From Otis tarda (Eukaryota > Chordata > Aves > Otidiformes > Otididae): 64,000 nt of DNA. The stretch spans positions 136,120,190 to 136,184,189 of the forward strand of contig CM048553.1 of the NCBI GenBank assembly GCA_026413225.1, in the 5' to 3' direction. Positions 14,301 to 27,832 of this stretch are shown piece by piece. Numbering within the stretch: position 1 is the stretch's first letter; each line of letters starts with the position of its first letter. The translations under genes and the position numbers were made by a program. Under the pieces are notes generated by a model. The model was given only the letters and a program-made list of their open reading frames with translations. It did not search any database and was not told the DNA's origin.

Positions 14301-15576
14301 TGAACAGGTCTCCGGGCTGAAGTACACGATCTCATTCTAATCCCTTACAGAGGAACACAAGAAAAATAGGAGCCACTGAAAAAATAAGAAGGAAAAAACC
14401 CACGCTAAACTGAACAATTCAACAAGCAAAACCAATGAAACTGCCTTCTAAAATCCTACTGTCTCTATACTGATACTCTATTAACATCAGAGTATTTTGG
14501 ATTGTTTTCAAGCGGCAGTCAAAAGAATGGAAAAAAATGTCTAGTGGTTATGGGCTCTTAATTAATTATGCAACAGAAATTTTTGCAGAACTGAGGGCAT
14601 CATCAAGAAATTAACAACTGATGTGGCTGTTCTGCTCTGCTGTACTTCTTAATATTCATTAATGGCCATTTTCAAAACTATAAAACATGACAAGTGGGAA
14701 AGAATGAAAACAAAAAAGTGATAAAGCTGTAGAGGAAAATATGTAGTAAAGGAAAAAATGTAATAGAGTGAAAGGGATAGCTGTAGAAACAAAACAAAAA
14801 AAATGGAAGAAAGAAAAGAACAGATTAAAAAAGTGGAAAAGATTTGTAAAAACATTAAGTATCAAGGCAGAGAAAAAGAGAAATCTCTGTATTTAAAAAG
14901 GAGGAAAACAAATGCATTGTTAAGTGCAGTTATTTCCTTGGAATGTTAAAACACTGAATGATGCCTTTTTGTAAGAGAAGGCAGTTGTGGGATTTAGATC
15001 AAGGAAAAATTCTCTCTGCGTAAATATTTGACTTATTTTTATTGACAGCGAATTATTACATATTAAATATGCAACAGAGTATTGAACAATGTATTTATAT
15101 AAGTAGCCCAGTTTAAATAAAAACATAGGGTTTTTTTGTCTGTAGTGTAATTCAGTACTGTGTGTTACATCAGATACATTAAGCAGCGACTAGCTCAGCC
15201 TCCTGGCCAGATAACATGCTTATTTGTGTTAGAACCCATGGCATCCCCTTCCAGCTGCACGTTCAGTAATGTCTAGTCAAATCTCACTGTGCTCATTATT
15301 ATTTTTTTACCTACATTCAAATTAGTACAACTTTGTTATCCAATCCCTCATGCATGACGTAGAACAAATTAATCAGAATCACTTACCTGCCACAGATCAG
15401 CTGGTAAATACAGGCAGGTCTAGTCTGTGATCATATTTACACAGATTAAAATCTGGAGAAAATAAGTGAAGTAGGTGCAGTTACCATGTATGGAAATAAA
15501 TGAGGATCTAGACTCAAATCATTGAAATCAGAAGATGTTTCATTATAAACAAAAGGAATGAAATGTGTTTCTATAC

Positions 15577-15612
15577 TAAGCCAAGCTTAATATTATTTGA
15601 TAGTTTGGCTTA
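15577..15612. repeat. Imperfect inverted repeat
   Basis: TAAGCCAAGCT (15577-15587) and AGTTTGGCTTA (15602-15612) pair over 11 positions with one G-T wobble and a 14-nt loop. No function is implied. Confidence 0.5.
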
Positions 15613-17645
15613 AATAATACCTATAGCTTAGACAGGATCAGCTCACGCTGGTGAATTTCAGCCAAGAAGCATTCCTCTTGAGGAATTTCAGTGAATCATT
15701 TTTTTTTTTTTGCAAGGGAACTATATACTGAGGATCAAACCCTACTTTCCTGAAAATCAATGAAAGTTTTGTTTCAAACATCAGAGGGAGTAGAATGAGA
15801 CCAGAGACAGTATCCATATATTTTTTTTTGTCCCAGGTTTACAATAAGTTCATTTCTATTTCTATATATGAGTGTAGGAGTTCAACTGTGTAGCTGCAGT
15901 TATCTGCGAGGAACCAGCTGGAAATAAAATCTCCTTTGGGATTTTCATTAGATAAAGTAAAAAACTCCAACACATAAGAGCAGTATGAATTCAGTAGAGG
16001 AACATGCACTACCTTTCACAACCTGTTTGGCAACACATGTCATCCTCAATCCGCTTTCTCTCTCTCATTTGATATACAACTGTGACAGCCATATTTATTA
16101 AATCTATGTATTTTGTGCTAGTGAGTATAGATGTTATTTATTTACTTTTAATAAAACTGACTGTCTTGATCTGTTTTTAACCTTGGCAGTATCTACAGAT
16201 ACTCTTTCCTATATATTATCTTAATTTGGGCTGTTTTTCAAAGGCATCTAAGATATGTAGAAGCACTTTTTACACTTAACTGCTGTGATAGTAAATTTGG
16301 AATGTGCATTATGAAATGACTGCCATGTACATGTAACTGAAAAAAATAAAACAATAAAACTAAATGCTAGCTTTGAAGTGCGGCAAAACAGTTATCTTTT
16401 GCCACATATATACACATAAATCTACCCACATTTCTGTCATACATTTCACAGTTACTATATTTTTAAATTTATTTATTGGAACTATATTTGTGATAAATAT
16501 TTCACCCATAAAGAAATATTCCATTGAGGTAATAATTGTGCTAATAGAGTACAATATGCACTGTACAATTTACAGTGTGCATTTACTTAAGGCTATTGAT
16601 TTTTTAAAGTAATTCATATACTTCCCTAACGTTCTGGATAAGAACCATTTCAAATACCTTCTCTAAAATACAAAATCTTGCAGGTTTTAACATATAAGAC
16701 CTTAGATAAGCCTGGATGCTTCCATTTCCAATAACAATGTGGGAATTCCTGAATTTGGTGGAAATTGAAGTGTGGTGGTATTGGACAAGGAGGTGGTCAT
16801 CATTGAATCGTGGCTTTATTTTGTTTCAGGTGACAATGAGAGACAGAAGACTATGTCATCTGAATGTGGATTTCTCTCCAATCATCAACACTCTGGAAAA
16901 AAATCTATGCTAATTTTTCTTTCTATAGCTCATCTTATAGCCATGTTTTCTATATTGCTTTTATAATTAGTTACTGCAGATCTCATCAGTGTATTTCTTC
17001 CAACCTTCTGCATTATTAACATCACAACAATCTCAGATACTTATAAAGACTCAGTTTTCATTAACTGTGGAAATTTATCTGCCACCTTTCCATAGCAAAG
17101 TTTCTAATGTATAAGATATGCTACTTTTGCAACAGATTATTAATAGCATTTTTGAAAAACTACAGGAAAAAGAATGCACACATTATTTGATCAGCAATGT
17201 CACTGAAAAGTACTGCAGTCTGACATTAGTTTCTGTACTGGAGACAAAATACTGAATGCACTTATATTTCAATCAAGTTCTCTATTTGGCTTCAGAATTT
17301 TAAAGGAAAATGTCCTTGCATGATCAAATGTCATTGACATTACCAAATCAGCACAAAAATTTACAACTACATATTTTATTGTAATTAGTCTAGTATCAGC
17401 AATTCTGCAGGATAAAAGCTCGCCTGTTTCATGGATCTTTCCTTATTCCAGGAGGTCAGGATTTATCAAATATTCTCTAGCTCCCAGCTCACATATTTTA
17501 AAGTCTTTCCTTCTCTGTGTTTCTTTCTGACAGAAAAGGAAGAAATGGGACAGAAGAGTTAATCCATTAATGAGTCATATGTGACAGACAAGTATTAAAG
17601 CCAAGAATAAATTATAATAATTGTATAAATGCTACATCCTTAAAA

Positions 17646-17716
17646 GCCAAGACAATTAACATGCAAAACATGGTAACCTCCTGCCAAGACAATTAACATG
17701 CAAAATCATGGTCATT
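17646..17716. repeat. Two-copy tandem duplication, 37-bp period
   Basis: The segment starting GCCAAGACAATTAACATGC at 17646 recurs at 17683 with an almost identical first 30 bases. The second copy has a one-base insertion and a diverging end. It looks like a local replication-slippage duplication. Confidence 0.85.
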
Positions 17717-19639
17717 AAGGCCAGTACCAAGGGTAGATGCTATTGGAGAGAGGGATTCTTGCTTGCAGTGTAAAAATATGAAGGTAAAATAAGAAAATGG
17801 AAAATTTTTTATTGTTTTTTGAGCAGAGACTACCAGGCTAAGAATAAGCAATAAGAGGGCATAATGGGTGATACTGGGTAGTACTTATGCCCTGTTTGAA
17901 CAGGAAACGTTGTTGGTGTTAAAAAATTAGTTGCTAACCCAAAAGTATTACAGGATTTGAGACAGAGGAGAGGAAAATAATATGCTAGCTGTCTGAAAGC
18001 AAGAAGAATATTCCTCTGACAGACTGGCTAGACAAAAGGGTCGAAGAAATGAAAAGGAGTCTAAATCACATGATGATGTAACATGTCTGTTTTTTTCAGG
18101 CTTAAATTTCTCTAAGTACTGTACATGCTATATTATGCAAATTGTCTCTTATTTGAATATGATTAAATCTATTAATAAATTCTGGTTTTAATTAGACCAC
18201 TTGAATCATTGTATTTCTCAGGGAATATTACACAGACTGTTCCAATGAGATGAAGGAATATTTAAAGGATTTTTAGGATGATATCATGAAGGGAAAGCAT
18301 CTGTAACTATGTGGCATTCTCAGCAGAAGGGATTTAGAAGTTATCTCCGGGAAGGCAAGAAGTTAAAGCCAAATGACAAATGCTATATGTAGAGTTTCCT
18401 AAGTTTATCAGGTTAAAAGGACAAGCCACTGGCTGTCAGATGCTAGGGAGTATTTTCTCCCTTTTTTTTTTTTTAATATATTTTCCCCCTTACCTGCTTT
18501 GATAAGTATGGGAGAAAGGTGGTAAATGGACAAATATGTAAAGCAGGACCAAAAGTGGAAGAATGAGGAAATGCAAAGGAACAGCAAAACAAGCAACAAA
18601 AAAAAATCAACAGTGAAGAAAAAAAGGGACATGTACAGAAGGACAGGAAGCAAAACTGAAGATGAGGCAATCAAAATATGGCATGACATTACAACTACTT
18701 GCATGATAATGCAATCCATTATTCTATTAAAGTGAGCTTCCTTGCTTTTTTTTTGCTACAAAGTCCTCTGAAGTAAAAATTGTCTTGTTGAGGCAATAGA
18801 ATGTTCTGTACCCTGAAGAAAGTGGCTCCAGAGTACACGGAATCCAGGTTCACTGACCTGTTGAGTCCGTACCAGCTCTGCACTGATGAGACACGATGTT
18901 CTTCCCTTTCAGTGTTTGTCTTAACTGTTCCCCTGCCTGCAGAGTTCATCATGTGTACATAACGTATAGTTCCCACTAGGATAGTCCATGTATTGCAGAA
19001 AAGTAGTTTTTCCATTAATGTTAAGGGCAAAAAGTACAAATCTTGTCAGGCCTCATGCATGACACAAGTCTCTATGAATAGCTAGAAGCCTCTGCTTCAG
19101 CAGAACTTTATCAGAACTTTATCTTCCCATTTCCATTATTATTGCTGATTGCCAGGTTGCCCCTTGAGGAAACATACCAAAATGAGTATGAATTGCATGT
19201 GTTTCAAAGCATCTGTTTCTCTCTTGAAGTTACGGTTCTGTGGAGAGGAAGGCAATCTCTGTCTCACCAGCGGTGCACAAGAAATTCTCACCAGCATGCC
19301 TTATTTGTCATAAGCACATGTATTGCACATGTAGAGGAACCTGTTTACACCTCTGCCTAGCATTCTTCACTCTCTTGATTGTCACTCAAATTAATATGAG
19401 TGCTTTTTCAAGCTATTGGAATAATTGATCAGAGCAAAATACAATCTTCTCCAAAATATTGAACAAACTTCAATTTCATTATCCCCCCATAGACTATTTT
19501 TAGATAGTTTTCAGGAATTACTTTTTGCCTCTCTGCACGTGCTTTACAATCTAACCTCTATGATCTTCACAGACATTGTAAATTGCCTGCTTCTAAAGAG
19601 ATTTCCTTATTGTTTTCTGGTTGTACTTCTGTTTTGTTC

Positions 19640-20000
19640 CTCTGTCCTTACTGTACTTCTAATTCTTTTCCAGGACTTGAATGTCATCAACAGGCTGTTT
19701 ATTCCCTTTTTCCAGATCATTAAAAAAGACACTAAGAAAGTCTTAATCTAAGGTGAGGCATTCCTTCCAACTCAGTACTTCCCTCTTTAACAGTACTTGT
19801 TGTTTATGATCTTCTACACAGCCTTTAATAAGTATAACAATGTTTCTGTGATTCAAAAGTGATTTGAATTAATTTTCCAGGTAAGATTTCATTATTCACT
19901 TTATCAAGTGCTTTACTACAGTATTTCACATGCAGTGCTTTATTTAATCTGCTGATTTTGTAATTCTATTTTAAAAAGCTATCATGTTACAGGAGTAAAA
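19640..20000 (-). mobile_element. Ancient CR1-superfamily LINE fragment (central reverse transcriptase)
   Basis: On the plus strand this region resembles the reverse complement of the reverse-transcriptase core of an old amniote LINE. A stretch reading CCCTTTTTCCAGATCATTAA near 19,707-19,727 matches the DNA just downstream of the catalytic FADD-box segment in such elements. TTTATCAAGTGCTTTACTAC near 19,898-19,918 matches the DNA coding for the motif-A region (KAFD-like). No reading frame survives. The match is from memory of turtle and crocodile repeats and is degenerate, so the boundaries are approximate. Confidence 0.4.
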
Positions 20001-20559
20001 TATTATCTACTTCCTTAATAGGTGTAAAATGCTTTTTAATACAACAAAACTGCTGCATAACAAGACTAGTTGTGCTTGCCTTCAGCAAGTTGTGAGGCTG
20101 GCTCAGTGACAGAAAAAAAAAATCAAAATAAAAAGAGAAAGAAAAAAAATAATATACCAAAGCGAATAAGAAGCATTTGAGCTAGGAAAAAAGAGTATCT
20201 ATACTAATATCTACTTATGACAGTAGCCAAAAATCAACTGTATTTACCATATATGCCCCCTTTCCTCTACCTTCTCCCTCTCTGGCTTCATCCTTGAAGT
20301 AATATGTGGTTCAATGAGTTCCCATATCAGATATTGACAGACATTACTTTTATGATTTTAACAAACTTCTGCAGCATTAAATTTCACAGTAAATCAGTTT
20401 GGTATTGTGCAAGTACCAGTACTGGGTATTACTTGTGGCAGTACTTCTTCCAGAATTTGATCACTTCATTTCTGTTTCCACATTTTATATTGGAAGAAGC
20501 AGTGAACAGAGTTTCACTGATGGCCTTCTCCAGGTAAGTCATCATTTATATCCATACAC

Positions 20560-21095
20560 CATACCTCCCCTAAGTTATTGTTTCTCCAGGATGTAGACTC
20601 ACATATTTTTAATCTCTTCTTGTGAGAAAGCTATTCCATACCTTTAATCACCTCCACTTCATCCAGTTTTGCTTCATCTGGAATTGGCAGCTGCACATAC
20701 AATTCAAAGCACAGGGGCGCCATAGGTTTAAATAGTCTCTATAGAGATGTTCCCTGTTTAATTCTCTGTGCACTTCTTAACATTCATTTTGTCTCTTTGA
20801 CAGCTGGGAGCATTGAGCTCATGTTTTTTGCAGTCTATCGACTAATAAATTTATAAAAAAAAAAATCCAAGATATCTTAGAATACCTCTTGAGTGATAAC
20901 AGCTCATCTGAAAGCTATCATTTTGTCACTCTAAGGAGGGTTATTTTTCCACTTGTGGATCATTTATGTTTACAGACAGTGAACTTCATCTTTCATTTTG
21001 GCTTGAGACAGATCCTGTATTTTCTTTACCATAAAACAAAGACACTCCTTCAGTGTCAAAGACACTCCTCTGCAGTGATTACTAGTTCAAAGAAT
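20560..21095 (-). mobile_element. Ancient CR1-superfamily LINE fragment (RT C-terminus and thumb)
   Basis: Over more than 400 bp the plus strand follows, in order, the reverse complement of a well-known old amniote LINE. Recognisable steps are AGCTATTCCATACCTTTAATC near 20,630, the equivalent of GTATTCAAGATGTGGGCG near 20,700, ATTTTGTCTCTTTGACAGCT near 20,790, CTATCGACTA near 20,836, TGATAACAGCT near 20,895, and GAACTTCATCTTTCATTTTG near 20,981-21,000. The last corresponds to the sense-strand code for the (M)KFN...KCKV block after the FADD box. Reading frames are destroyed. This is much older than the other CR1 copies in the window and probably predates modern birds. Confidence 0.62.
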
Positions 21096-24000
21096 TAATT
21101 TAACTTTTCTTCTACAAAATTCACGTCTTTGGTAAGTGTGAAAGGTAAAGATGTACATGACCAACACAGAAACCAAGCACAAAGGAGAAATAGTAAGGAA
21201 AAGGGAAAGGAAAAGCAGCAGGAAAAATGACCAGAAGGAGGCAGTAAAATGAGAAGGGAATTTAAAAATGAGGAAAAGGAACCCATAAAACCTGAAATTG
21301 CCCAGACTACTTGTATGAAAAACACAACCATTTCTATATCAATATTGGAAATCCATATTCTGCAGTTAGCTCAGATCCTTTGCCCTACAAAACCGGAGCG
21401 GAAGTTTTACATGCCCATTTGGATTTCCAGGTCTTGAATAAATAAGGTATTTTGCTAGTGGATATTAGTAGCAAATACTCCTTCATTTCCATGTTTTACA
21501 CCTTCCTGATGATGGAAGCATCCTTGCTTTCTGGATAAAAATCTACCTTCTGAAGTAAGTGTGACTTCTTTTTTTTTCCTGTTTGTATGGCAAGAGAATG
21601 CCTGGAGGTGGAGAGTTTCTCATGCAGATGGAGTTGAGTGTGCTGATTGTCCTTTGGTGAGTGAGCGACTTTCTGGAAAAGGCTGAAGAAAGCTTTACTC
21701 TCTCTTCTGTACCCCAAGTACAGAATTAAAATATCTCTCCATCTTATTAAACTGCTTCTGATGTCATTTATGAATCTGAAATAAGTCTTTTGAATGAACT
21801 GAATTTAGTCAGTTTTAAATATATTGTACATGGAATTAGTTATGGCTAGGCCTCTTTTTCCGTGTTTCATTTATGGCTGAACTGCTTATATAAAGTTCAG
21901 TCTAAATATAACATCATTTTGTTCCGAATATGCCTTTTTAGAATGTTTACATGGCATTTGCTAGATGAGCCCTCTAAATAATCTAAATTCTAGGAAAAGC
22001 TTAATCAAAAGGTCATTTTCTAATGCTGAAAAAGTCACCATGATTTTCCTCTGAAATGATCTTATTTTTCCTTCTCAGATTGCTGTTATAATGCCCCAGA
22101 TCTGTTTTATACCCCTTGGGTCCTCTTCTGCTAGGAGTATTTGAATGCTAGAGGTGATATTTATCAGCAAAAACAAACTGGGGAACTGTAGCAGAGAGAT
22201 GCCTCTTGTGACAACCAGGTTCAAATGGCTGAGACAACTCCAGTGCGGCACAGAGAGCCACTTGCTCCTGAGGCTTTACTGATGCACAGGAACGGATGAA
22301 GCCATTCAAGGGACAGAAAAATGTACAGTCAGTGACCTGCAGCCGTTCATTTATTTCCCACCTACACAACTCTGACTTCTCTGAGTTGCATAGAGGCAGC
22401 AACACTATGTTCTGATAGACATACAGCTAATCCTCTGTACCACAATCAGATTCCTTGTATGATACTCCTAATTTACTACTCTAATAAGCCTTCTCTTTCC
22501 CTACCCCTGTCCTTTCAGTGCTTCTTCCATGGATTTTTCTTGGACCTTTATGCAAGGGCTTACTTATAGAGCTAATATTTTGTAAGTTAGCATTGTCACA
22601 AATCTTATGTCTTCAATTCAGCTATGATATTTTTCCTCTCTCTATTTCCCCCAGTTTCCTTCTTCCTCTTTTCTCCCTTGCTTCATTGCATTTTCTCATT
22701 CAGGGTTACTTAATAACCAGTGGAGAATCTCAGTGGTGCCTCCATCTTCTTCAGTGACACTAGGGCAAAAAAAAAAAATGACAAGGAAGATTGCACAATT
22801 GAAGAAGTAATTGCACAATGAGGACTCACAGTCATCTTTATTATAGTAGCAAAGTTTCAGGTATTTTTATTACAATGTTATTTTTATGTATGATTTTGCA
22901 GATCTAATTTACCTGAGATAAGCTCGTGGCTGTAGTGGTGAGGGATATTATTCAAAACTCTCAGATGGATGGAGTATACAGGACATTAGAACCATACAAT
23001 AGGACAGATCATTCTTTCAAAGTGCCTGTTAAAGAAATAGTCAATTGTCAGGCAAAGGGAAATAGAAAAGAATGGACTTTATGCAAGTAAAAAATAATGT
23101 TTTGGATTTTTATTTCTATATTAACTAAATTATCCTAAAGCCAATTTACCAGTCCTATTACTCTCCTTGATCTCCCACCATCCTTGTATATTCTGTTCCT
23201 TTCACTTAATTATCTCCCTTTTTTCCATCAGTTAATTTAGAAGTATTGAGATTTCTCTTTGAAATATACAGAGATGAGACTGCTATCATAATGTTGGCTG
23301 AATTTTATTTTTAAAAGTCCAGACAAAATAAAAAGCTCAGCCCAACAAAACAAGAATATTTTAATCAAGCAGTCTCATGCTATAGACAGCTTCTGCTATG
23401 ATAATTTGAAAGAAACCTAGCTTGCATACTGTATTTTTAAGTACATGTTGATTTTCAAAACCTTTAGAGAGACAATAATAAAAGATTTTACTGTCAAACT
23501 GTAGACAATTTCATCTGAATATGGCTTGATAATTTAGTGTGTTTATGACAAACCTCTTATTTGGTTAAGCGATTTCTGTCTTTCTTAATAGATCTATGTT
23601 TTGCAAAAATCTAATGCAAAATACGAGCTCTTAAGTCTCCAAGAAGCATTCTGAAACAAAACCCTTTAATGTTCTTAGGCATTAATGCTAGTCTTCCTGA
23701 AGTATAATAGATAAAGTCATTTTAGTTTCTTATTTATCCCTCCAGAGTATAAACATCTCATCTGTGTCAGATCATATCCTCTTCATTCAGAAAGCATTAT
23801 TTGGCCCTTGTTTCCAAAGCGAAAAGATCTAGCATAATCACATTTGAATTAACATCAGCAGTTCCAAATACTTCATTATTTTTCACATAGCTATGAAGAC
23901 TTGCAATAGCAGTGATCTCAACTTGAAAATCTCAGCTTTTTTGGGGGGTTAAGATCATAATAACACACACAGTAGAAGAACATGGAACCAGCCAAGGTGA

Positions 24001-24584
24001 AAGTACGTAATATCATCACAGTGGCTGTGAATCACAGCTACAAAAACCAGCTCAGCAGGACTGACACCTCCAATATTAATGTTGTATGAAAATGCACATC
24101 CTGTATATTATCTTTCCATTTGGTCTGCACTAACGTAAATACATTACACGAGTCCAAAGTTCTTAATTCATTACAGGACACTCAGTTTTTGCATTTCTTT
24201 GTTTTGCCAATTTACTAAGGAAAAAGTTTTGTATTTTCCAAAAAGACTAGGACAAGAAGGATATGTTTGAATTAATTCCATTTGCAGTGGAAATTAACTC
24301 TATTTTCTCTACTTGAGACAGAAGTAAAAGTACAATAGGACATTTAGGAAGGAAAAAGAAAAGAATTTGAAATACTACTAGTGAAGCTTTTGTATTGATG
24401 GACTCTGTTTACAGCATGAATGAGTATTTCATTAACATCTTGTCCTCAGGGCAAAATTTAAGGCTGACCAGATTAACAAGAGCTACCCACATGCATCTAA
24501 GCAATCAAACAATATGGATTTGTCAGGAATAAGTTGTTTCGAAACAATTAAATATCCTTGTCTGACAGGTAACAGATATCTTGA
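21096..24584. other. Unique sequence with a purine-rich stretch
   Basis: A strongly purine-rich run occupies roughly 21,160-21,290 on the plus strand. A 21-bp near-palindrome lies at 24,021-24,041. No exon or recent mobile element was recognised. Confidence 0.5.
24021..24041. repeat. Short near-perfect palindrome
   Basis: GTGGCTGTGA and TCACAGCTAC flank a single A. They form a 10-bp stem if one G-T wobble is allowed. It lies in unique DNA and could be a palindromic protein-binding site or chance. Confidence 0.5.
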
Positions 24585-25655
24585 ATTGAAGAGAAATGGC
24601 AGATGCCATGCACCTTGACTTAAGGAAAGCTTCAAATACTACACTTAAGAAATTAAGCAAACATACTGCACATAAACTACTATTGTTGGCTGAAAAGCCG
24701 TTCTCAGAGTAGGTAGTAATAGTTTACTGACAAAACAGAGAAATGTATTGACTGGAATTCTGTAGGGATCTAGCCAAAGTGTAGTGCTGTTAAAATTTCT
24801 GTAAGCAATCTGGCTGATGGAACAGAGTACATTCTTACTGAATGTGCACCTGTCAGGCAGAACTGCAAGTATACTGGAGGATAGGAATGAGTTCAAAATG
24901 ATTTTGACAAGTGGAAGTACGATCTGTAAAAAAGGATACTGTTCAATAAAAGAAACAGCACTTAGGCAGGAATCATCAGGACAATACAGTATCAGGAACA
25001 AAAAAGAGATAACAGGTGATCACAGTCTGAGCTTTTTTTTTTTTTTTTCAGTCTGAATTTGAGCCAACAATAGCTTGATGTTGTGGAAAATGCAAATACA
25101 ATAAAATACATAGTTTTATGTAATATACATTATGTGTTCCTAGGAAACATAAGGAGGAGTTCATGCTGCCAAACAGATGAAGTAATACTTTTCTTTCTGC
25201 TCAGCATTTTTAAGTCCTCAGATACACTACTTCTTCAGTTTGGGGCATAATAACACAAATAAGAGGTATCAGTCAGAAGGCAGCAAGAATGTTCTATGTC
25301 TGGAAAATATGGGGAAAACTTTTTGAAAAATGTAAATATTTAGCCTAGAGAAACACCAGGGAAGAGCATGATTCCTGTTCTCAAGGATGCAAAAAGGCTG
25401 CTGCAAAGAAAAGGAAATCTATTCTCTATGTCTGTAGTATGTGATGAGGGAATGGACTATGAGCAGAGTTCTATGTCAAAAGAGATTCAGTTTAGATATT
25501 GCAGAAAATTTCACAGCAAGTGTGGAGAAGTACTGAAAGAGGCTGCTTAGGGGAAGCTACAAACATTAATGGTGTAATTAAGATCAGGCTAGAAGAACAG
25601 TTTTTATTATGAGGGTGTGGGGATGGTCTGGAAGACTTCTGGGGATTTCCTTCCT
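24585..25655 (+). mobile_element. Old, decayed CR1 LINE (RT core to 3' end)
   Basis: The region follows the CR1 ORF2 order on the plus strand with heavy decay. Near 24,604-24,634 it codes for ADAMHLDLRKA, the equivalent of the motif-A YLDFSKAFD block. Near 24,958-24,975 the bases GCACTTAGGCAGGAA match the code for the LHLGRN block after the FADD box. Near 25,339-25,400 TTTAGCCTAGAGAAACACC and the following bases match the [11 protein letters not shown] block and the FKY..KG block. The decayed 3' part continues to about 25,655. Frames are broken by many indels and a T15 run interrupts the copy at about 25,035-25,049. It resembles reptile-type CR1 more than the younger avian copies here. Confidence 0.68.
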
Positions 25656-27832
25656 CCTCAAGAACTTCATCACAGTCTTGTAAAAATATCCATTTCTTCA
25701 GCTTTTGAATAACAGCAAGGAATACTAACCAAATAAAGTGAGTTTTTTCCTAATGGCATTTAGAAAAAGGAGCATTTTTCAAAACATGTAATTTGTTTCT
25801 GTTTTTCTTTACTGCATCTTTTTCTCATTTATCTTCTTCTTCATAACATTTTTTCTCTCCTTTTCCTGTTTTTCTCTTCATCTTTGTTTTGTAAACCTGA
25901 TTTCTTATGAGGGGAAAAATACTCTTGAATTTGATCATCTTTTCCCAAGTCTCACCCAGGAAGTGTATTCGTTTATTACATGAATAATTTGGGGGTGATT
26001 ACTAGACCATTGGCATTATTGTGGCATATAAAGTGCACAAGCTTTAATATGAGATGTTTTCTGAAGTCTGGAGATTTTGTATTGCAGGTATTTTTCAATT
26101 TCTTGTACCAACTGCAATGTTGACTGGGCAAAAAAGTCCAAACAACCAACTAAAAAAGAAACAATTTTTGAACCGTCCTGAAATGCATGATTTATGATAT
26201 CATTGGCCTTTGGTAATCAAAATCTGTAAATCCAAATTATGCCAACAGTTTGAAAGTCATATAATTTTAAATGTAAATAGAAATGGTGTTTATTTGCTTT
26301 CTAATTTTTCAATATTTAAGCCACACAAGACTCAGAATTGGGAAATTAAGATTCTTAAATAATTTCAGGAATTGGAATTTTAAAAATGCAAACTAGATAG
26401 AGATCAATCTTGTCATGGAAACATAGTATCCAGGCATGGAGTAATTTTATTTGCTCACAGTCAGAATAAGTAACTTAAAACACATGTGTAGGATATTTCA
26501 CCTCCCCAGGTCATCTACCAAAACTCAAAATTTTGGATTATCTTTATTGTCTGGTAATTCTTCTTGTAATATTCATTCTTAATTTGAAATTCAGTGGGCC
26601 AGGTTACCATAAATATATGCCATCTGAAAATTTTGGAGAAAAAATAGCTTATTTTTTTCTCCTAACTGTCAACTTAGAAGTTTAGAAAAGATCAGAATGC
26701 AATTCATCACAGTCATCTTGGAGAGAGATCCTGAGAAAAGCCAAACTCCTGCTTATAGTCAAGGAAAACTGCAGAAACAGAAGGCAGGTTACGATTCACA
26801 TCAAGAAAAATAAGAATAATGATTTCTGCATGATACTTTTCAGGTAATTATTAGGGTAATTATTACTATCTTTTTCAATTAAGAGTTATTATTGTGCTGA
26901 AAAGTCATAACAGAATTTGGCTGAAGCAGCTTTTCAAGTCCAAAGTTCCTTAGTGTCTCTATAGAGTATTGCTGTGTGCTGCTGTCCTGTGAGAGACTCG
27001 GCGTGACAGTCAGAAGTCACAGTTCATCACAGGAACATATCACACTGATGTCATCTGCTGGGCAGCAGGAGCCTATTCCAGCATTAGGACTTGCTTGGGG
27101 ACAGGAAAGGAGCCAACTACAACACTTTTGCTGACAGCAATCCAAGCATTATTTTACTCTTCCATCTGTTTCTCTCTCATTTCTGTTCCATACAGAGAAA
27201 AATCTTCTTCCATTCCCTGCTATGTCATTATTAGATCTGCATAGAAAGGCTGTCAAAAATGCCTTTCTTCTGTATATTTCTCTTTAAACACACAACAAGG
27301 AGGTGCTAGAGTGAAAGAAGACAGGGTGGGGTTTTTTTAATTGTTTGGTTGGTTTTTTTCTCTTTGGAAAAGAAAAATAAATACACTCTTTTTATTAAGT
27401 ACAGAAGAAACTGCTGTGATCCATATAAAATAAATACATACAAAACCCAAAGGCAAGTCCACTGACAAAACCTTTCCATTTGCAACCTCAATGTTTCTGA
27501 AATTCCTGGAGGAGGCAGAAAAAAGAACATTCATTTTCATTTATTGTTGGCTTGTATTTTCCAGCTCATTGGCCTGCTAAATGGGAGCCACTTAGGCCAA
27601 GTTTGGGGCAAGTTTACATACAATTCTCAATTTGCATACTATATCTCTAAGAATAAATAATAGTGGTTTTGGTATCACAGTTCTGGATCTAGCCCCTGTG
27701 ATCCTGTAAAATGAAAGGCATTGACTTTACTGGTGTAGGAGCAAGCCTTCACTGATCTGTAAGCTTGCTACAATAGAACTGACATTTTGAATAATACTTT
27801 GTTACTTCAAATAGACTTTAAAATATTGAGGG
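25656..27832. other. Unique AT-rich sequence, no feature seen
   Basis: No gene, RNA or repeat was recognised. Short open frames at 27,306-27,540 on the minus strand are without motifs. Confidence 0.5.

Larger units (their letters stand above)
4319..19639. other. Long unique AT-rich interval
   Basis: About 15 kb with no recognisable gene or recent mobile element. It holds a T-rich tract (6036-6088), small inverted repeats (8330-8362, 15577-15612), a 37-bp-period duplication (17646-17716), an 11-bp tandem duplication near 19,097-19,118 and scattered A/T runs. The longest open frame, 10763-11140 on the minus strand (125 codons), has no motif I know and is treated as chance. Confidence 0.5.
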
